In this document: one piece after another, positions 15,316 to 23,576 of the stretch
Layout of the letters: each line of letters starts with the position of its first letter
Position numbering within the stretch: position 1 is the first letter of the stretch
Assembly (NCBI GenBank): GCA_020025755.1
Contig: JAHHRO010000016.1
Coordinates: 1-44,371, forward strand
Origin: Butyricicoccus sp.
GTDB lineage: Bacteria > Bacillota > Clostridia > Oscillospirales > Butyricicoccaceae
Direction: 5' to 3'
DNA: 44,371 bases
Notes under the pieces: model-generated
Database searches by the model: none
What the model was told of the DNA's origin: nothing
Seen by the model: the letters and a program-made list of their open reading frames with translations, nothing else
Program-made: the position numbers and the translations under genes

Positions 15316-16701
15316 TTATTTGTCCTTGTGATGCTGCTCGCGATCATATTGTTCCATGCGTGAGTATTTGGAACGCATCATCTGTCGGCGACGCTGCCTC
15401 TGATGGCGAATGCGAATGACATAGAGTGCGATATAGAGCGCGAAGAACAGGATCAGGACAACGAGCAGGACGCGGAACAGAGGGGTGCTGAAGAAGTTTT
15501 CCAGCAAATATGCATAGTACAGCACCTCGGACATGGAAACGTCGCTCAAAGCGAGCAGATTTACCGTACCGTATGTAACGCCGTCACGCGAGAGCGTCAG
15601 CGTGCCGAGCTTGTCCCCTTTGGCGACCGGCGCAAGGATATCCTGCTTGATGGATAAGGTTTTTTCAAAGTCATCCAGCGTGAGATCTTTCGGGATGGTT
15701 GCTTGCAGTTCTTCTCCTGCAACCAGCATGAGAGAATCGGTCTGGGCAGAAAGACGGATGGGAACCTGTTCGATCTCGGCACCTTCTTCGATCAAGGTCT
15801 TGGAAGCATAGTTATCATATGCCCACATAAACAGACGCTTGGTCTCTGCAAAGGAAACCGGATAGACTTCACCCTTGGGGCGTTCCGTGCCCAGCATGAC
15901 CGAGATCAGCTTGGCTTTTTTGCGTTCTGCTGCGGCAACCAGACAGTAGCCTGCCTGAGAAGTATGACCGGTTTTGACGCCCTTTGCGTAGCCATAGAAC
16001 ACGGGGCTGTTGCGTGAGAGGATCAGGTGATTGGTTGTGAGCAGATACAGGTTTTTGCCGTTGGGATGTTCTGCAACCTTGTTGGTGACACTCAGGTTTT
16101 TTTGTGCTGTATTGACAACCGTTGCGAATGTCTCATTTTTCATTGCTTCCTGTGTGATGCGGAACAGGTCATGTGCGGTCGTGTAATGGTTGTCATCGTG
16201 CAGACCATGGGGATTGACAAAATGGGTATCCGTACATCCAAGATCGGTCGCACGGCGGTTCATTTTTTCGACGAATTCCGGAACAGACCCTCCCACAAAC
16301 CGTGCAAGGGTGTTAGCAGCTTCATTGCCGGACGGGAGCATCAGACCATAGAGCAGATCGATGACGGGGACTTCCTCGCCGGGGACGAAACCAGCTTTGG
16401 AACCATCTGCCGGAACATCGTTAAAATCTTCGGGGAGCACCGTCACCTTTTGGTCTAAGTCCTGTACATTTTCCAGAACAATCAGTGCGGTCATGATCTT
16501 TGTGGTCGATGCAGGATAGCGGCGATCCTCTGCATTTTTTTGATAAAGCGGCATGCCGGTGACGGGATCGCCTAAGTAAACAGCGGCTGCCTGAATCGCT
16601 GGATCTTCAATGGCTTGCGCAGTCGGGGTCAGCAGCAGCGAGATACACAGCAGGACAAGAAACAATGCGGCAAGACGGTGCCGCAGGACAGGGAAAGTCA
16701 T
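15316..16701 (-). CDS. D-alanyl-D-alanine carboxypeptidase (S11 family, DacF/PBP5-like)
   Basis: The 461-residue protein trims the terminal D-Ala from peptidoglycan stem peptides outside the membrane. It has a signal peptide (1-30, ending AQA), active-site motifs S65-T-T-K68, S124-G-N126 and K243-T-G245, and a C-terminal beta domain (about 290-385). Unlike PBP5, whose tail is an amphipathic anchor, it ends in a full membrane helix (about 395-420, VLLVVLILFFALYIALYV) and a very basic cytoplasmic tail of some 40 residues. The start codon overlaps the stop of the small gene upstream by 4 bases, so the two are translationally coupled. A strong terminator follows at 15261-15297. Confidence 0.93.
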   Translation of the reverse strand: MTFPVLRHRLAALFLVLLCISLLLTPTAQAIEDPAIQAAAVYLGDPVTGMPLYQKNAEDRRYPASTTKIMTALIVLENVQDLDQKVTVLPEDFNDVPADGSKAGFVPGEEVPVIDLLYGLMLPSGNEAANTLARFVGGSVPEFVEKMNRRATDLGCTDTHFVNPHGLHDDNHYTTAHDLFRITQEAMKNETFATVVNTAQKNLSVTNKVAEHPNGKNLYLLTTNHLILSRNSPVFYGYAKGVKTGHTSQAGYCLVAAAERKKAKLISVMLGTERPKGEVYPVSFAETKRLFMWAYDNYASKTLIEEGAEIEQVPIRLSAQTDSLMLVAGEELQATIPKDLTLDDFEKTLSIKQDILAPVAKGDKLGTLTLSRDGVTYGTVNLLALSDVSMSEVLYYAYLLENFFSTPLFRVLLVVLILFFALYIALYVIRIRHQRQRRRQMMRSKYSRMEQYDREQHHKDK

Positions 16702-16934
16702 TCTTTGGGTTCCTCCAACATAAAGTCCTCATCAGAAAAGTGTCCGCGCAGGATCGCCGGTTTCGGCGGAATCCGACGGAGCGGATCGTAACGGAATGCG
16801 CGGCAAGCGTGGGTAGTCGGGACGACACCACGCCGACGGCAGGCAACATGTTCGGCATCGAGCGGAACAGACCGCGCACAGTAAAGACAGCGCGGTTCGA
16901 TGTCCTTACGGAACAGAAAACGATTGGGTCGCAA
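16698..16934 (-). CDS. Small conserved-type protein with Cys cluster, upstream of and coupled to the carboxypeptidase gene
   Basis: The 78-residue product has the pattern LFRKDIEPRCLYC, then VACRRRGVV, a later Cys and FRYDPLRRIPPKP. The CxxC followed by two more Cys could bind zinc. I recall similar short proteins in Clostridia but no function is known to me. The longest frame would start at GTG 16946, but that codon overlaps the AAGGAGG site; TTG 16934, 10 bases after it, is the better start. The stop overlaps the next gene's start by 4 bases. A TATAAT at 16979-16984 is a possible promoter element. Confidence 0.7.
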   Translation of the reverse strand: MRPNRFLFRKDIEPRCLYCARSVPLDAEHVACRRRGVVPTTHACRAFRYDPLRRIPPKPAILRGHFSDEDFMLEEPKE

Positions 16935-16979
16935 AACGCACGACACCTCCTTCGTCTATCAAAGGTTAGATATAATCTA

Positions 16980-18071
16980 TTATAGCCGAATATGCCGGTT
17001 TTTGCTAGAGAAAATTGCACAAAAAAGTGAAAACAGCAGCAAGAGAAATGTGGGTCGATCAATGGGACGGGTGACCAAGGAACAGAATACAGGCGTTGGG
17101 AGTGGAAAGAAGACTTGCACGAGCATAGTAAGCGCGGCGGCGAGCAGACCATGGATGAGTTTACCATACAAAACGCGCCGCATCGACAGCCCTTTGACAA
17201 CGGCGGCTGTTTGGCACAGTACAGAGCAGCCACCAAACCCGACAAGCAGGCTCATTGTGGGGAGCAGGGCACGTCCGGCTGTGTGCGGAAGCTCTACAAG
17301 TCCGCTGGTCATTTCCAGCAGTCCGGTCAGGATCGTGGGGGCGGCATCCGGCGGTGCGCCCAAAAACCACAGCAGGGGGGCACAAAAAACAGGAGCATGG
17401 GAAAATAGATCGGCGGCTTCCAGTACGCGGCACAGCATGGAAAAAAGCATGATAAACGCCGTAATCTTGAGGCAGGAGCACCCAGCCTGTTCGGTAGACT
17501 GGACAAGGCTTGCGGCAAAGGGCAGACGTGGAGGGAGCGTTTGCTTTGGTGCGGTATCGGAAACGGCCGTATGCGGTGCGACAAGCAGTCCGGTCAGGAG
17601 GGCTGAGACGATATGGATGCCATAGAGCAGAATGCCGATCTTTACAGAGCCGCACAGGGCGGAGCCGCATACACCGATGAGAAATGCGGGGCCTGTATTG
17701 TTGCAGAAGCCCAGCAGGGTCTCGGCTTCCGTGCGGGACAGCGTATCCGATTCATAAAGCTCGCGTGCCGCCTGTGCGCCGATTGGATAGCCGCCGATAA
17801 GGCCGAGCAGTAGGGGACCGGCGCATGCACCGGAAAGTCCATACACACGGCGCAGACAGGGGGCACACCATTTCCCAAGCCACTGTACTGCACCCGTGCG
17901 GATCAGCAGACCGCTCAGCACAAAAAAAGGGAACAGTGCGGGGATCGCGGTCGAACATGCGATGGAAAGCCCCTCTCGTACACCTTGCGCGGCTGCACCG
18001 GTATAGGGTAGGATCAGGAGAAAAAGCGCGGCAGAAAACAGGATACCCGAACCGGAAAGCAGTATACGCAT
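16980..18071 (-). CDS. ylbJ: Sporulation integral membrane protein YlbJ family
   Basis: The 363-residue protein is almost entirely hydrophobic, with about eight membrane segments and the nucleoside-recognition (gate)-like pattern seen in YlbJ and SpoVM/SpmA relatives: ACSTAIPALFPFFVLSG, LIGGYPIGAQAARELY, and LGFCNNTGPAFLIG. In Bacillus, YlbJ is needed for normal spores and is made in the mother cell. I start at ATG 18071, 8 bases after GAGGAGG; a longer frame from 18113 lacks a site. A sigma-E-like promoter candidate lies at 18112-18140. It is divergent from yqfC and yqfD, two other sporulation genes. Confidence 0.88.
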   Translation of the reverse strand: MRILLSGSGILFSAALFLLILPYTGAAAQGVREGLSIACSTAIPALFPFFVLSGLLIRTGAVQWLGKWCAPCLRRVYGLSGACAGPLLLGLIGGYPIGAQAARELYESDTLSRTEAETLLGFCNNTGPAFLIGVCGSALCGSVKIGILLYGIHIVSALLTGLLVAPHTAVSDTAPKQTLPPRLPFAASLVQSTEQAGCSCLKITAFIMLFSMLCRVLEAADLFSHAPVFCAPLLWFLGAPPDAAPTILTGLLEMTSGLVELPHTAGRALLPTMSLLVGFGGCSVLCQTAAVVKGLSMRRVLYGKLIHGLLAAALTMLVQVFFPLPTPVFCSLVTRPIDRPTFLLLLFSLFCAIFSSKNRHIRL

Positions 18072-18111
18072 ACAACAGACCTCCTCATGCCTGCAAAAAT
18101 CAGCTTTGTCC

Positions 18112-18140
18112 ATCGTATGCAGGGCGGTCTAGTTTCATGC
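18112..18140 (-). promoter_or_regulatory. Candidate sigma-E-type promoter of ylbJ
   Basis: On the minus strand GCATGAA (18134-18140) and CATACGAT (18112-18119) are separated by 14 bases. The -10 element fits the mother-cell sigma-E consensus CATACAnT closely and the -35 moderately. This agrees with the known sigma-E control of ylbJ in Bacillus. Confidence 0.5.
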
Positions 18141-18182
18141 TTTGGACGCATAGACTGTGAGATGGAAGGGAGGTGCATGGGG

Positions 18183-18434
18183 ATGGGTCTGGCCGAATGG
18201 AGTCAGCGCGTTGGCCGCGTGGTGCAGGGCAGACCGCGGCTGGAGGTGGAAAACGGGAGGCTTGTGATCGAACAGCACAAAAGTGTGCGTGCATATAGCA
18301 GCACCTGTATTCGGGTGGATTGCCCGGGCGGTGAAATATGGATCGAGGGAGAAGGGCTCATGCTGGAGGCACTCTCCCACGCGGAACTGACGGTGCTTGG
18401 AACAATCCGGCATGTGACATGGAAGGACAGGTGA
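18183..18434 (+). CDS. yqfC: YqfC family sporulation protein
   Basis: This 83-residue protein matches YqfC in size, position and pattern: RPRLEVENGRLVIEQHKSV, then CPGGEIWIEGEGLMLEALS and a C-terminal LGTIRHVTW. YqfC lies before yqfD in spore formers and is made in the mother cell; its biochemical role is not known. AAGGGAGG precedes two possible starts; ATG 18183 has the better spacing (9 bases) than ATG 18177 (3 bases). yqfD begins 6 bases after the stop. A CATAGACT at 18149-18156 is only a weak sigma-E -10 candidate. Confidence 0.88.
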   Translation: MGLAEWSQRVGRVVQGRPRLEVENGRLVIEQHKSVRAYSSTCIRVDCPGGEIWIEGEGLMLEALSHAELTVLGTIRHVTWKDR

Positions 18435-18440
18435 GGGGGA

Positions 18441-19664
18441 ATGCTCGGACGATTTTTGGAATGGGCGGCAGGAAAAGTAAAGATTCAGGTACAGGGTGCA
18501 TCCACAGAACGCTTTTTGAATGTGTGCCTGCGCAGTGAGATCCAGCTATGGGATGTCAAACGGGTCGATGCGCGTACCCTCACGGCAGTGGTATCGCTGG
18601 GGGATTTTTACCGTCTGCGCGGCGCGATGGGCAGAACAGGATGCCGCGTGCATGTGCTGGTTAAAAAGGGGCTGCCTTTTTGGGGCAAGCGGCTGCGTAA
18701 GCGTCCGGTGCTGCTGGGCGGTTTTGTCGGGCTTGCAGGAGTTCTCGTGCTGCTGGGGCAGTTCCTGTGGGTGCTGGAGATCACAGCCGCTCCTGGTGTG
18801 CCCGTTGGGAAGCTGCGGCGGATCTTACGGGAATCTGGTATTTATGAGGGGGCGTATCTCGGTCAGATCGAGACCGATACCGCGCGACGCGCCGTGCAGA
18901 CCGAGATCCCTGAAGCCGGCGTCATTACGATCACCCATATCGGCAACGCCATGCGCATAGAGGTGGAAGCCTCCACACCAACGCCGGATCAGCTGGATCG
19001 GGCAGCTCCAACGGGATTGGTTGCTGTGCGTTCGGGGGTCATCAGCAGCGCAACAATTACGGGTGGAGATCTGTTGGTGAAACCGGGGGATGCAGTTGAA
19101 AAGGGAACGCTGCTCGTTTCCTCCGCAGTGCCCAATACGACCGAATGGGGCGTGCCGCATCGCACGCATGGAATGGGGCGCGTCATGGCGTATACCAGCC
19201 GTACAGCTGACTTTATCTGTCCGCTCGATTGGGTCAAACAGACCCCGACCGAGAAAGTACATACGAAATATGCGCTGATTCTCGGCAATCACCGAATAAA
19301 TTTGTATTTAGGGAGTGGTATTTTGGCAGGGAGTTGTGATAGAATAATAGAAAAAACAAGGCTTTCGATTGGAAGCCGTTTGATGTTGCCTGTCTCACTG
19401 GTTCGGCAGACCGATCGGGAACAAGATGCCACCCCGATCACGGGCGATGCACAGACTGTGGGAGAGGCGGTTGCGGCGCGCTTTCTGGAGGATCTGGAAC
19501 AAACGATAGATGGAAGGATTCTGGAAAGCAGCTGGCAGGCGCAGGAGCAGAATGGCGCAGTGCGCGTACACATTACCGTGTCCTGTGAGGAGCAGATCGC
19601 GGCCGAGATGATCGACCGTACCCCACTGCCTGAAAAACCGCAGACAGAAGACGGACAGCCATAA
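18441..19664 (+). CDS. yqfD: Sporulation protein YqfD
   Basis: The 407-residue protein has an N-terminal soluble domain (1-85), a membrane segment (about 91-113, VLLGGFVGLAGVLVLLG), and a large extracytoplasmic part with two features of the family: PAAPGVPVGKLRRIL-like POTRA-like sequence at 115-175 and the later DLLVKPGDAVEKGTLLVS lipoyl-like loop. YqfD is made in the mother cell during sporulation. ATG 18441 follows GAGGGGGA directly after yqfC. phoH follows 29 bases after its stop, as in Bacillus. Confidence 0.9.
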   Translation: MLGRFLEWAAGKVKIQVQGASTERFLNVCLRSEIQLWDVKRVDARTLTAVVSLGDFYRLRGAMGRTGCRVHVLVKKGLPFWGKRLRKRPVLLGGFVGLAGVLVLLGQFLWVLEITAAPGVPVGKLRRILRESGIYEGAYLGQIETDTARRAVQTEIPEAGVITITHIGNAMRIEVEASTPTPDQLDRAAPTGLVAVRSGVISSATITGGDLLVKPGDAVEKGTLLVSSAVPNTTEWGVPHRTHGMGRVMAYTSRTADFICPLDWVKQTPTEKVHTKYALILGNHRINLYLGSGILAGSCDRIIEKTRLSIGSRLMLPVSLVRQTDREQDATPITGDAQTVGEAVAARFLEDLEQTIDGRILESSWQAQEQNGAVRVHITVSCEEQIAAEMIDRTPLPEKPQTEDGQP

Positions 19665-19693
19665 GTCTTGTAAAGTGAGAAAGGCATAATACT

Positions 19694-20758
19694 ATGACAG
19701 AAAAAACCATGCAGATGGAACAGGCGGATCTGATGATCGCCATTTTCGGCGCGTTCGATGAGAACATTAAACTCATTGAGCGCGAACTGGGCGTGTCGAT
19801 CGTCAGCCGAGAAACCGAACTCAAGATTTCCGGCAAACCGGAAGCCGTAGAGACCGCAGAGCGCGTATTCATCGCGCTTCTGGAAATGGCGCGGCGTGGG
19901 GATGCCGTCAGCGTACAAACCGTACAATATGTCATCGGACTGGCATGCGAGGGGCGCGAGCATGAAGTACACACAATGGGGCGTGACGTGCTTGTAATCA
20001 CTGCAAAGGGCAAGCCCATCAAGGCAAAGACCCTTGGGCAGAAGAAGTATATGGAAGCCATCCGAAACAATACCGTCACAATGGGTATAGGTCCTGCCGG
20101 TACAGGCAAGACCTATCTGGCGGTTGCCGCAGCCGTTGCGGCGTTCCGTGACAAGCAGGTGTCGCGCATCATTTTAACGCGCCCTGCGGTCGAGGCAGGA
20201 GAAAAGCTGGGATTTCTGCCCGGAGACCTGCAAAGTAAGGTCGATCCCTACCTGCGCCCACTGTATGACGGACTCTTTGATATGATGGGTGCGGAGACCT
20301 TCCAGAAGCACATGGAAAAAGGCTCGATCGAGGTCGCGCCCCTTGCGTATATGCGTGGACGTACCCTCGATGACTCCTTTATTATTTTGGACGAAGCGCA
20401 GAATACCACACCAGAGCAGATGAAAATGTTCCTGACCCGTATCGGCTTTGGATCGAAAGCAGTTATCACCGGTGATATCACACAGGTCGATCTGCCTGAT
20501 GGCAAGACTTCTGGACTCAAGGAAGCATCCCGTGTTCTGGCAGATGTAGAGGATATTGCGCAGTGCTATCTGACCGATAAGGACGTAGTGCGCCATGAGC
20601 TGGTGCAGCGCATCGTTAAGGCGTATGCGGACTACGAAAGCCGCAAGAAACCGCGCGAGCGGGAGGAGCGTCCGGTACGCCGCGAATACGCCGCACAGGC
20701 GGACAAGCCGCAGGCGGCATCGCGTACATTCCGCCGCCGATTGGAGGGGAGAAGATGA
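19694..20758 (+). CDS. phoH: PhoH family ATPase
   Basis: The 354-residue protein has an N-terminal KH-like nucleic acid binding part (about 10-80), then a RecA-like ATPase domain with Walker A GPAGTGKTYLA (near 137) and Walker B FIILDEAQNTTPEQ (near 228), followed by the TGDITQVDLP motif. A basic tail (KKPREREERPVRREY) ends it. PhoH proteins are cytoplasmic ATPases thought to act in RNA metabolism, and the gene is regularly adjacent to ybeY, as here: the two overlap by 4 bases. The site before ATG is a plain AAAGG. Confidence 0.95.
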   Translation: MTEKTMQMEQADLMIAIFGAFDENIKLIERELGVSIVSRETELKISGKPEAVETAERVFIALLEMARRGDAVSVQTVQYVIGLACEGREHEVHTMGRDVLVITAKGKPIKAKTLGQKKYMEAIRNNTVTMGIGPAGTGKTYLAVAAAVAAFRDKQVSRIILTRPAVEAGEKLGFLPGDLQSKVDPYLRPLYDGLFDMMGAETFQKHMEKGSIEVAPLAYMRGRTLDDSFIILDEAQNTTPEQMKMFLTRIGFGSKAVITGDITQVDLPDGKTSGLKEASRVLADVEDIAQCYLTDKDVVRHELVQRIVKAYADYESRKKPREREERPVRREYAAQADKPQAASRTFRRRLEGRR

Positions 20759-21249
20759 AGCATCGTATCCGTGTGACGGCAGAGACAGCACTGCCAGACG
20801 AAGAAGCCGTTCGCAAGCTGATTATAGAATGTGCCGAGCAGGTGCTGAGACAGGAGCAGGTCGATTTTGATAGCTTCATTGATGTGACCATTGTCAATGA
20901 TGAGACCATTCGAGAAATGAATGCAGAATACCGCGAAAAGGATGCGGTCACCGATGTCCTGTCGTTCCCGATGTATGAGTTTTATAACGGAGAGCCGCAG
21001 GAAGAACTCGAATATGATCCGGAAATTGATTGCGTGATGCTCGGAGATATGATCCTTAACTATGACCGCGCCTGTGAGCAGGCGCAGGAGTTTGGGCACT
21101 CGGCAGAGCGGGAGTGTGGGTTTCTGACTGTACATTCCGTGCTGCATCTTCTGGGCTATGACCACGAACGCGAGGAGCCGGATCGTCTGCTCATGCGAAA
21201 GAAAGAGGAAGAAAACCTCGCAGCATTGGGACTGGTGCGCCCGATATGA
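20755..21249 (+). CDS. ybeY: Endoribonuclease YbeY, rRNA maturation factor
   Basis: The 164-residue protein contains the zinc signature HSVLHLLGYDHE, with the three metal-binding His, and the family's DVLSFP segment. YbeY takes part in 16S rRNA 3'-end processing and late 30S quality control. Length is normal for the family. The start overlaps the end of phoH and the stop overlaps dgkA, 4 bases each, so the operon is tightly coupled. Confidence 0.95.
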   Translation: MKHRIRVTAETALPDEEAVRKLIIECAEQVLRQEQVDFDSFIDVTIVNDETIREMNAEYREKDAVTDVLSFPMYEFYNGEPQEELEYDPEIDCVMLGDMILNYDRACEQAQEFGHSAERECGFLTVHSVLHLLGYDHEREEPDRLLMRKKEEENLAALGLVRPI

Positions 21250-21710
21250 TGGGGCGTGAGATCCGAAAGCTGCGCCAAAGCTTTCAATATGCCATGCGCG
21301 GCATCTGTCTGTGCATGAGAAGTGAGCGGAATTTTCGCATCCATCTTACGGCGACCTGCTATGTGACCGTATTTGCGGTACTGGGTCAGCTTTCCATGGT
21401 CAAGTGTGCAGTGCTTGCGCTGTGCTTTGGCGTGATGATGGGCGCGGAGCTTATGAATACGGCGATCGAGTATCTATGTGACTGGAAGGCGTCGGGGTAT
21501 GACCGCACGGTGCGCGATGCCAAGGATATCGCGGCTGCGGCGGTGTTCGTGTGCGCCGCCGCATGCACCGTGATCGGACTCCTCTTTTTTGTGCCGGCGG
21601 CAGGCGTCATCGCACAAAAGCTATGGACATATAAAGTGATACTGGCTGCGCTCGTGCTTTCTGCACCGTGCGCGGTTGGGTTCATTGTTGGATTTGGAAG
21701 GAAAAGATAA
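21246..21710 (+). CDS. dgkA: Diacylglycerol kinase family protein (probable undecaprenol kinase)
   Basis: The 154-residue membrane protein has the signature GAELMNTAIEYLCD and three main hydrophobic segments plus an extra one at the end (about 125-150). In Gram-positives such small kinases phosphorylate undecaprenol rather than diacylglycerol, recycling the lipid carrier for cell wall synthesis. It overlaps ybeY by 4 bases and era begins at the base right after its stop. It is slightly longer than the Bacillus enzyme because of the C-terminal helix. Confidence 0.92.
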   Translation: MMGREIRKLRQSFQYAMRGICLCMRSERNFRIHLTATCYVTVFAVLGQLSMVKCAVLALCFGVMMGAELMNTAIEYLCDWKASGYDRTVRDAKDIAAAAVFVCAAACTVIGLLFFVPAAGVIAQKLWTYKVILAALVLSAPCAVGFIVGFGRKR

Positions 21711-22604
21711 ATGGAAATTACAAAAACTGCCATTATTTCAATGGTTGGCCGACCAAACGTTGGCAAATCTACACTTACAAATAAGCTGGTCGGGCGCAAG
21801 GTTGCGATCGTATCCAATAAGCCGCAGACTACGCGCACCCGAATCACGGGATTACTGAATAAAGACGGCTGTCAGTATGTCTTTCTGGATACACCGGGGC
21901 TGCATAAGCCGCGTTCCCGTCTGGGCGATTACATGGTAAAGGTCGTGGAGGATACCGTATCCGAGGTCGATGTGGCAGCACTGATCGTAGAACCGATCGC
22001 AAACATTGGGGCACCGGAGGAAAGTCTGATCGCACAAATCAAGGCGGCTGGCATCCCTGCTGTTCTGATTATTAACAAGACCGATACCGTAAAGCATGAA
22101 GATCTGCTGGCTGTGATCGCGGCGTATGCGGCGGCGCATGAATTCGATGCAGTCGTACCGGTTTGTGCGCGTACCGGTGAGGGACTCGATATCCTGCTCA
22201 GGGAATTTGACAAGTTTGCGCTGGAAGGGCCACAGCTGTTTCCGGAGGATATGGTTTCCGACCAGCCGGAGAAGCAGATGGTTGCCGAGGTCGTGCGTGA
22301 AAAGATGCTGAAGCTGCTTGATCGGGAAGTGCCGCACGGCGTTGCGGTCGGTATCGAGCAGATGGAAAAACGTGAAAATGGCGTCATTGCCATTCATGCG
22401 ACCATTTACTGTGAGAAGGCAAGTCATAAGGGAATCATCATCGGCAAGGGCGGTGCGATGCTGAGGCGCATTGGTGAGCTGGCACGCCGTGACCTCGAGC
22501 GCGATTTCGATGCCAAGGTATATCTGGATCTCTGGATCAAGGTGAAGGAGGATTGGCGCAACAATCAGTACCAGATGCGCAATTTCGGATATCAGGACGA
22601 ATAA
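21711..22604 (+). CDS. era: GTPase Era
   Basis: The 297-residue protein has the GTPase motifs G1 GRPNVGKST (near 13), G3 DTPGLH (near 60), G4 NKTD (near 122) and the G5 region (PVCARTGEG), then a C-terminal KH domain with GKGGAMLRRIG. Era binds the 3' end of 16S rRNA and supports 30S assembly. Start ATG follows AAGGAAAAG. It sits between dgkA and yqzL, the standard Firmicute order. Confidence 0.97.
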   Translation: MEITKTAIISMVGRPNVGKSTLTNKLVGRKVAIVSNKPQTTRTRITGLLNKDGCQYVFLDTPGLHKPRSRLGDYMVKVVEDTVSEVDVAALIVEPIANIGAPEESLIAQIKAAGIPAVLIINKTDTVKHEDLLAVIAAYAAAHEFDAVVPVCARTGEGLDILLREFDKFALEGPQLFPEDMVSDQPEKQMVAEVVREKMLKLLDREVPHGVAVGIEQMEKRENGVIAIHATIYCEKASHKGIIIGKGGAMLRRIGELARRDLERDFDAKVYLDLWIKVKEDWRNNQYQMRNFGYQDE

Positions 22605-22687
22605 ACGGATAAATCGGAGAAAATGCAGAAAATTCCAACATAATGTCGTATTTTTGGGGCAAGATAAACCCGAAAGGAGCGATTCTG

Positions 22688-22828
22688 ATGGAAGTACAGG
22701 CATTTTGGGAGCGATTTATCCACACGGGAGAGCCGGCTGCATATTTATTGTATCGCGGACTGGCACAGGACAAAGAGGAGCAACATGGAGCATCTGACGC
22801 TCAAAGGACTGGTGATCCGAGAGAATGA
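22688..22828 (+). CDS. yqzL: YqzL family small protein
   Basis: A 46-residue ORF with a strong AAAGGAG site lies between era and recO, exactly where Bacillus carries yqzL. It has the family pattern of a FW..F..TG motif followed by YLLYR. Its last 44 bases overlap the start of recO in another frame. Function is unknown. The C-terminal third (EQHGASDAQRTGDPRE) is probably shaped by the overlap with recO rather than by its own selection. Confidence 0.75.
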   Translation: MEVQAFWERFIHTGEPAAYLLYRGLAQDKEEQHGASDAQRTGDPRE

Positions 22829-23576
22829 TTTCGGGGATCAGGATCGTTATATCACCGTGCTGACAGAGGCAGGACGGCATATCGAGGTATTGTGCAAGGG
22901 AGTGAGGCGGCGCGGCGGCCGTATGGTACATGCCGTGCGGTTGTTCTGTTACAGTGAATTGACGCTGTATGCCGGTCGGCGTGGAAAATTTACGCTGGTA
23001 CAGGCAGATCTCATCGCCTCTTTTTGGGGCGTGACCGAAAGCATGGAAAGCTATGCGCTGTGCTGCTATCTGGCAGAACTTGCCGGACACATGACGGATA
23101 CTGAGATCGATAGTCCAGCAGCAGCACGCCTGCTGCTCTATGCTTTGCGTGCCATTGCCGACCAGAAGCGTGACCGGCTTACCGTCAAGGCGGCGTTTGA
23201 ACTGCGGCTCATGGCAGAAAGTGGATATACGCCCGAACTGTCCGCCTGCTCGGTGTGCGGCACACAGCAAATGGAGCCGATTTGGTTTTCTCCAACGGAT
23301 GGGGTGTGCCGCTGTGATGCGTGTGCAGCGCGGCTGGGTGCGGCTGGGTATGTACGTCTGACCGCTGCAACTTATGCGGCACTCCTGCATATCTTGACAC
23401 AGGAGATCCCGCGTGTTTATGGATTTGCATTGAGCGGCGCGGCGCGTCTCCAGCTGGCAGCGTTATGCGAGGCCTATGCCCTTTGTCATGCAGAGAGAGG
23501 CTTTGACAGCCTCACATTTTATCACGCTCTCGAACCTGAGGGAGCGATTTTAGGAGCATTGGGAGCAAAAAAATGA
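22785..23576 (+). CDS. recO: DNA repair protein RecO
   Basis: The 263-residue protein has an N-terminal OB fold (1-80, with GLVIRENDFGDQDRYITVLT), a helical region, and a zinc site CSVC...CDAC (near 154-180). RecO loads RecA on SSB-coated single-stranded DNA together with RecR. ATG follows GAGGAG by 5 bases. The stop overlaps the mutS2 start by 4 bases. Length and motifs are normal. Confidence 0.95.
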   Translation: MEHLTLKGLVIRENDFGDQDRYITVLTEAGRHIEVLCKGVRRRGGRMVHAVRLFCYSELTLYAGRRGKFTLVQADLIASFWGVTESMESYALCCYLAELAGHMTDTEIDSPAAARLLLYALRAIADQKRDRLTVKAAFELRLMAESGYTPELSACSVCGTQQMEPIWFSPTDGVCRCDACAARLGAAGYVRLTAATYAALLHILTQEIPRVYGFALSGAARLQLAALCEAYALCHAERGFDSLTFYHALEPEGAILGALGAKK

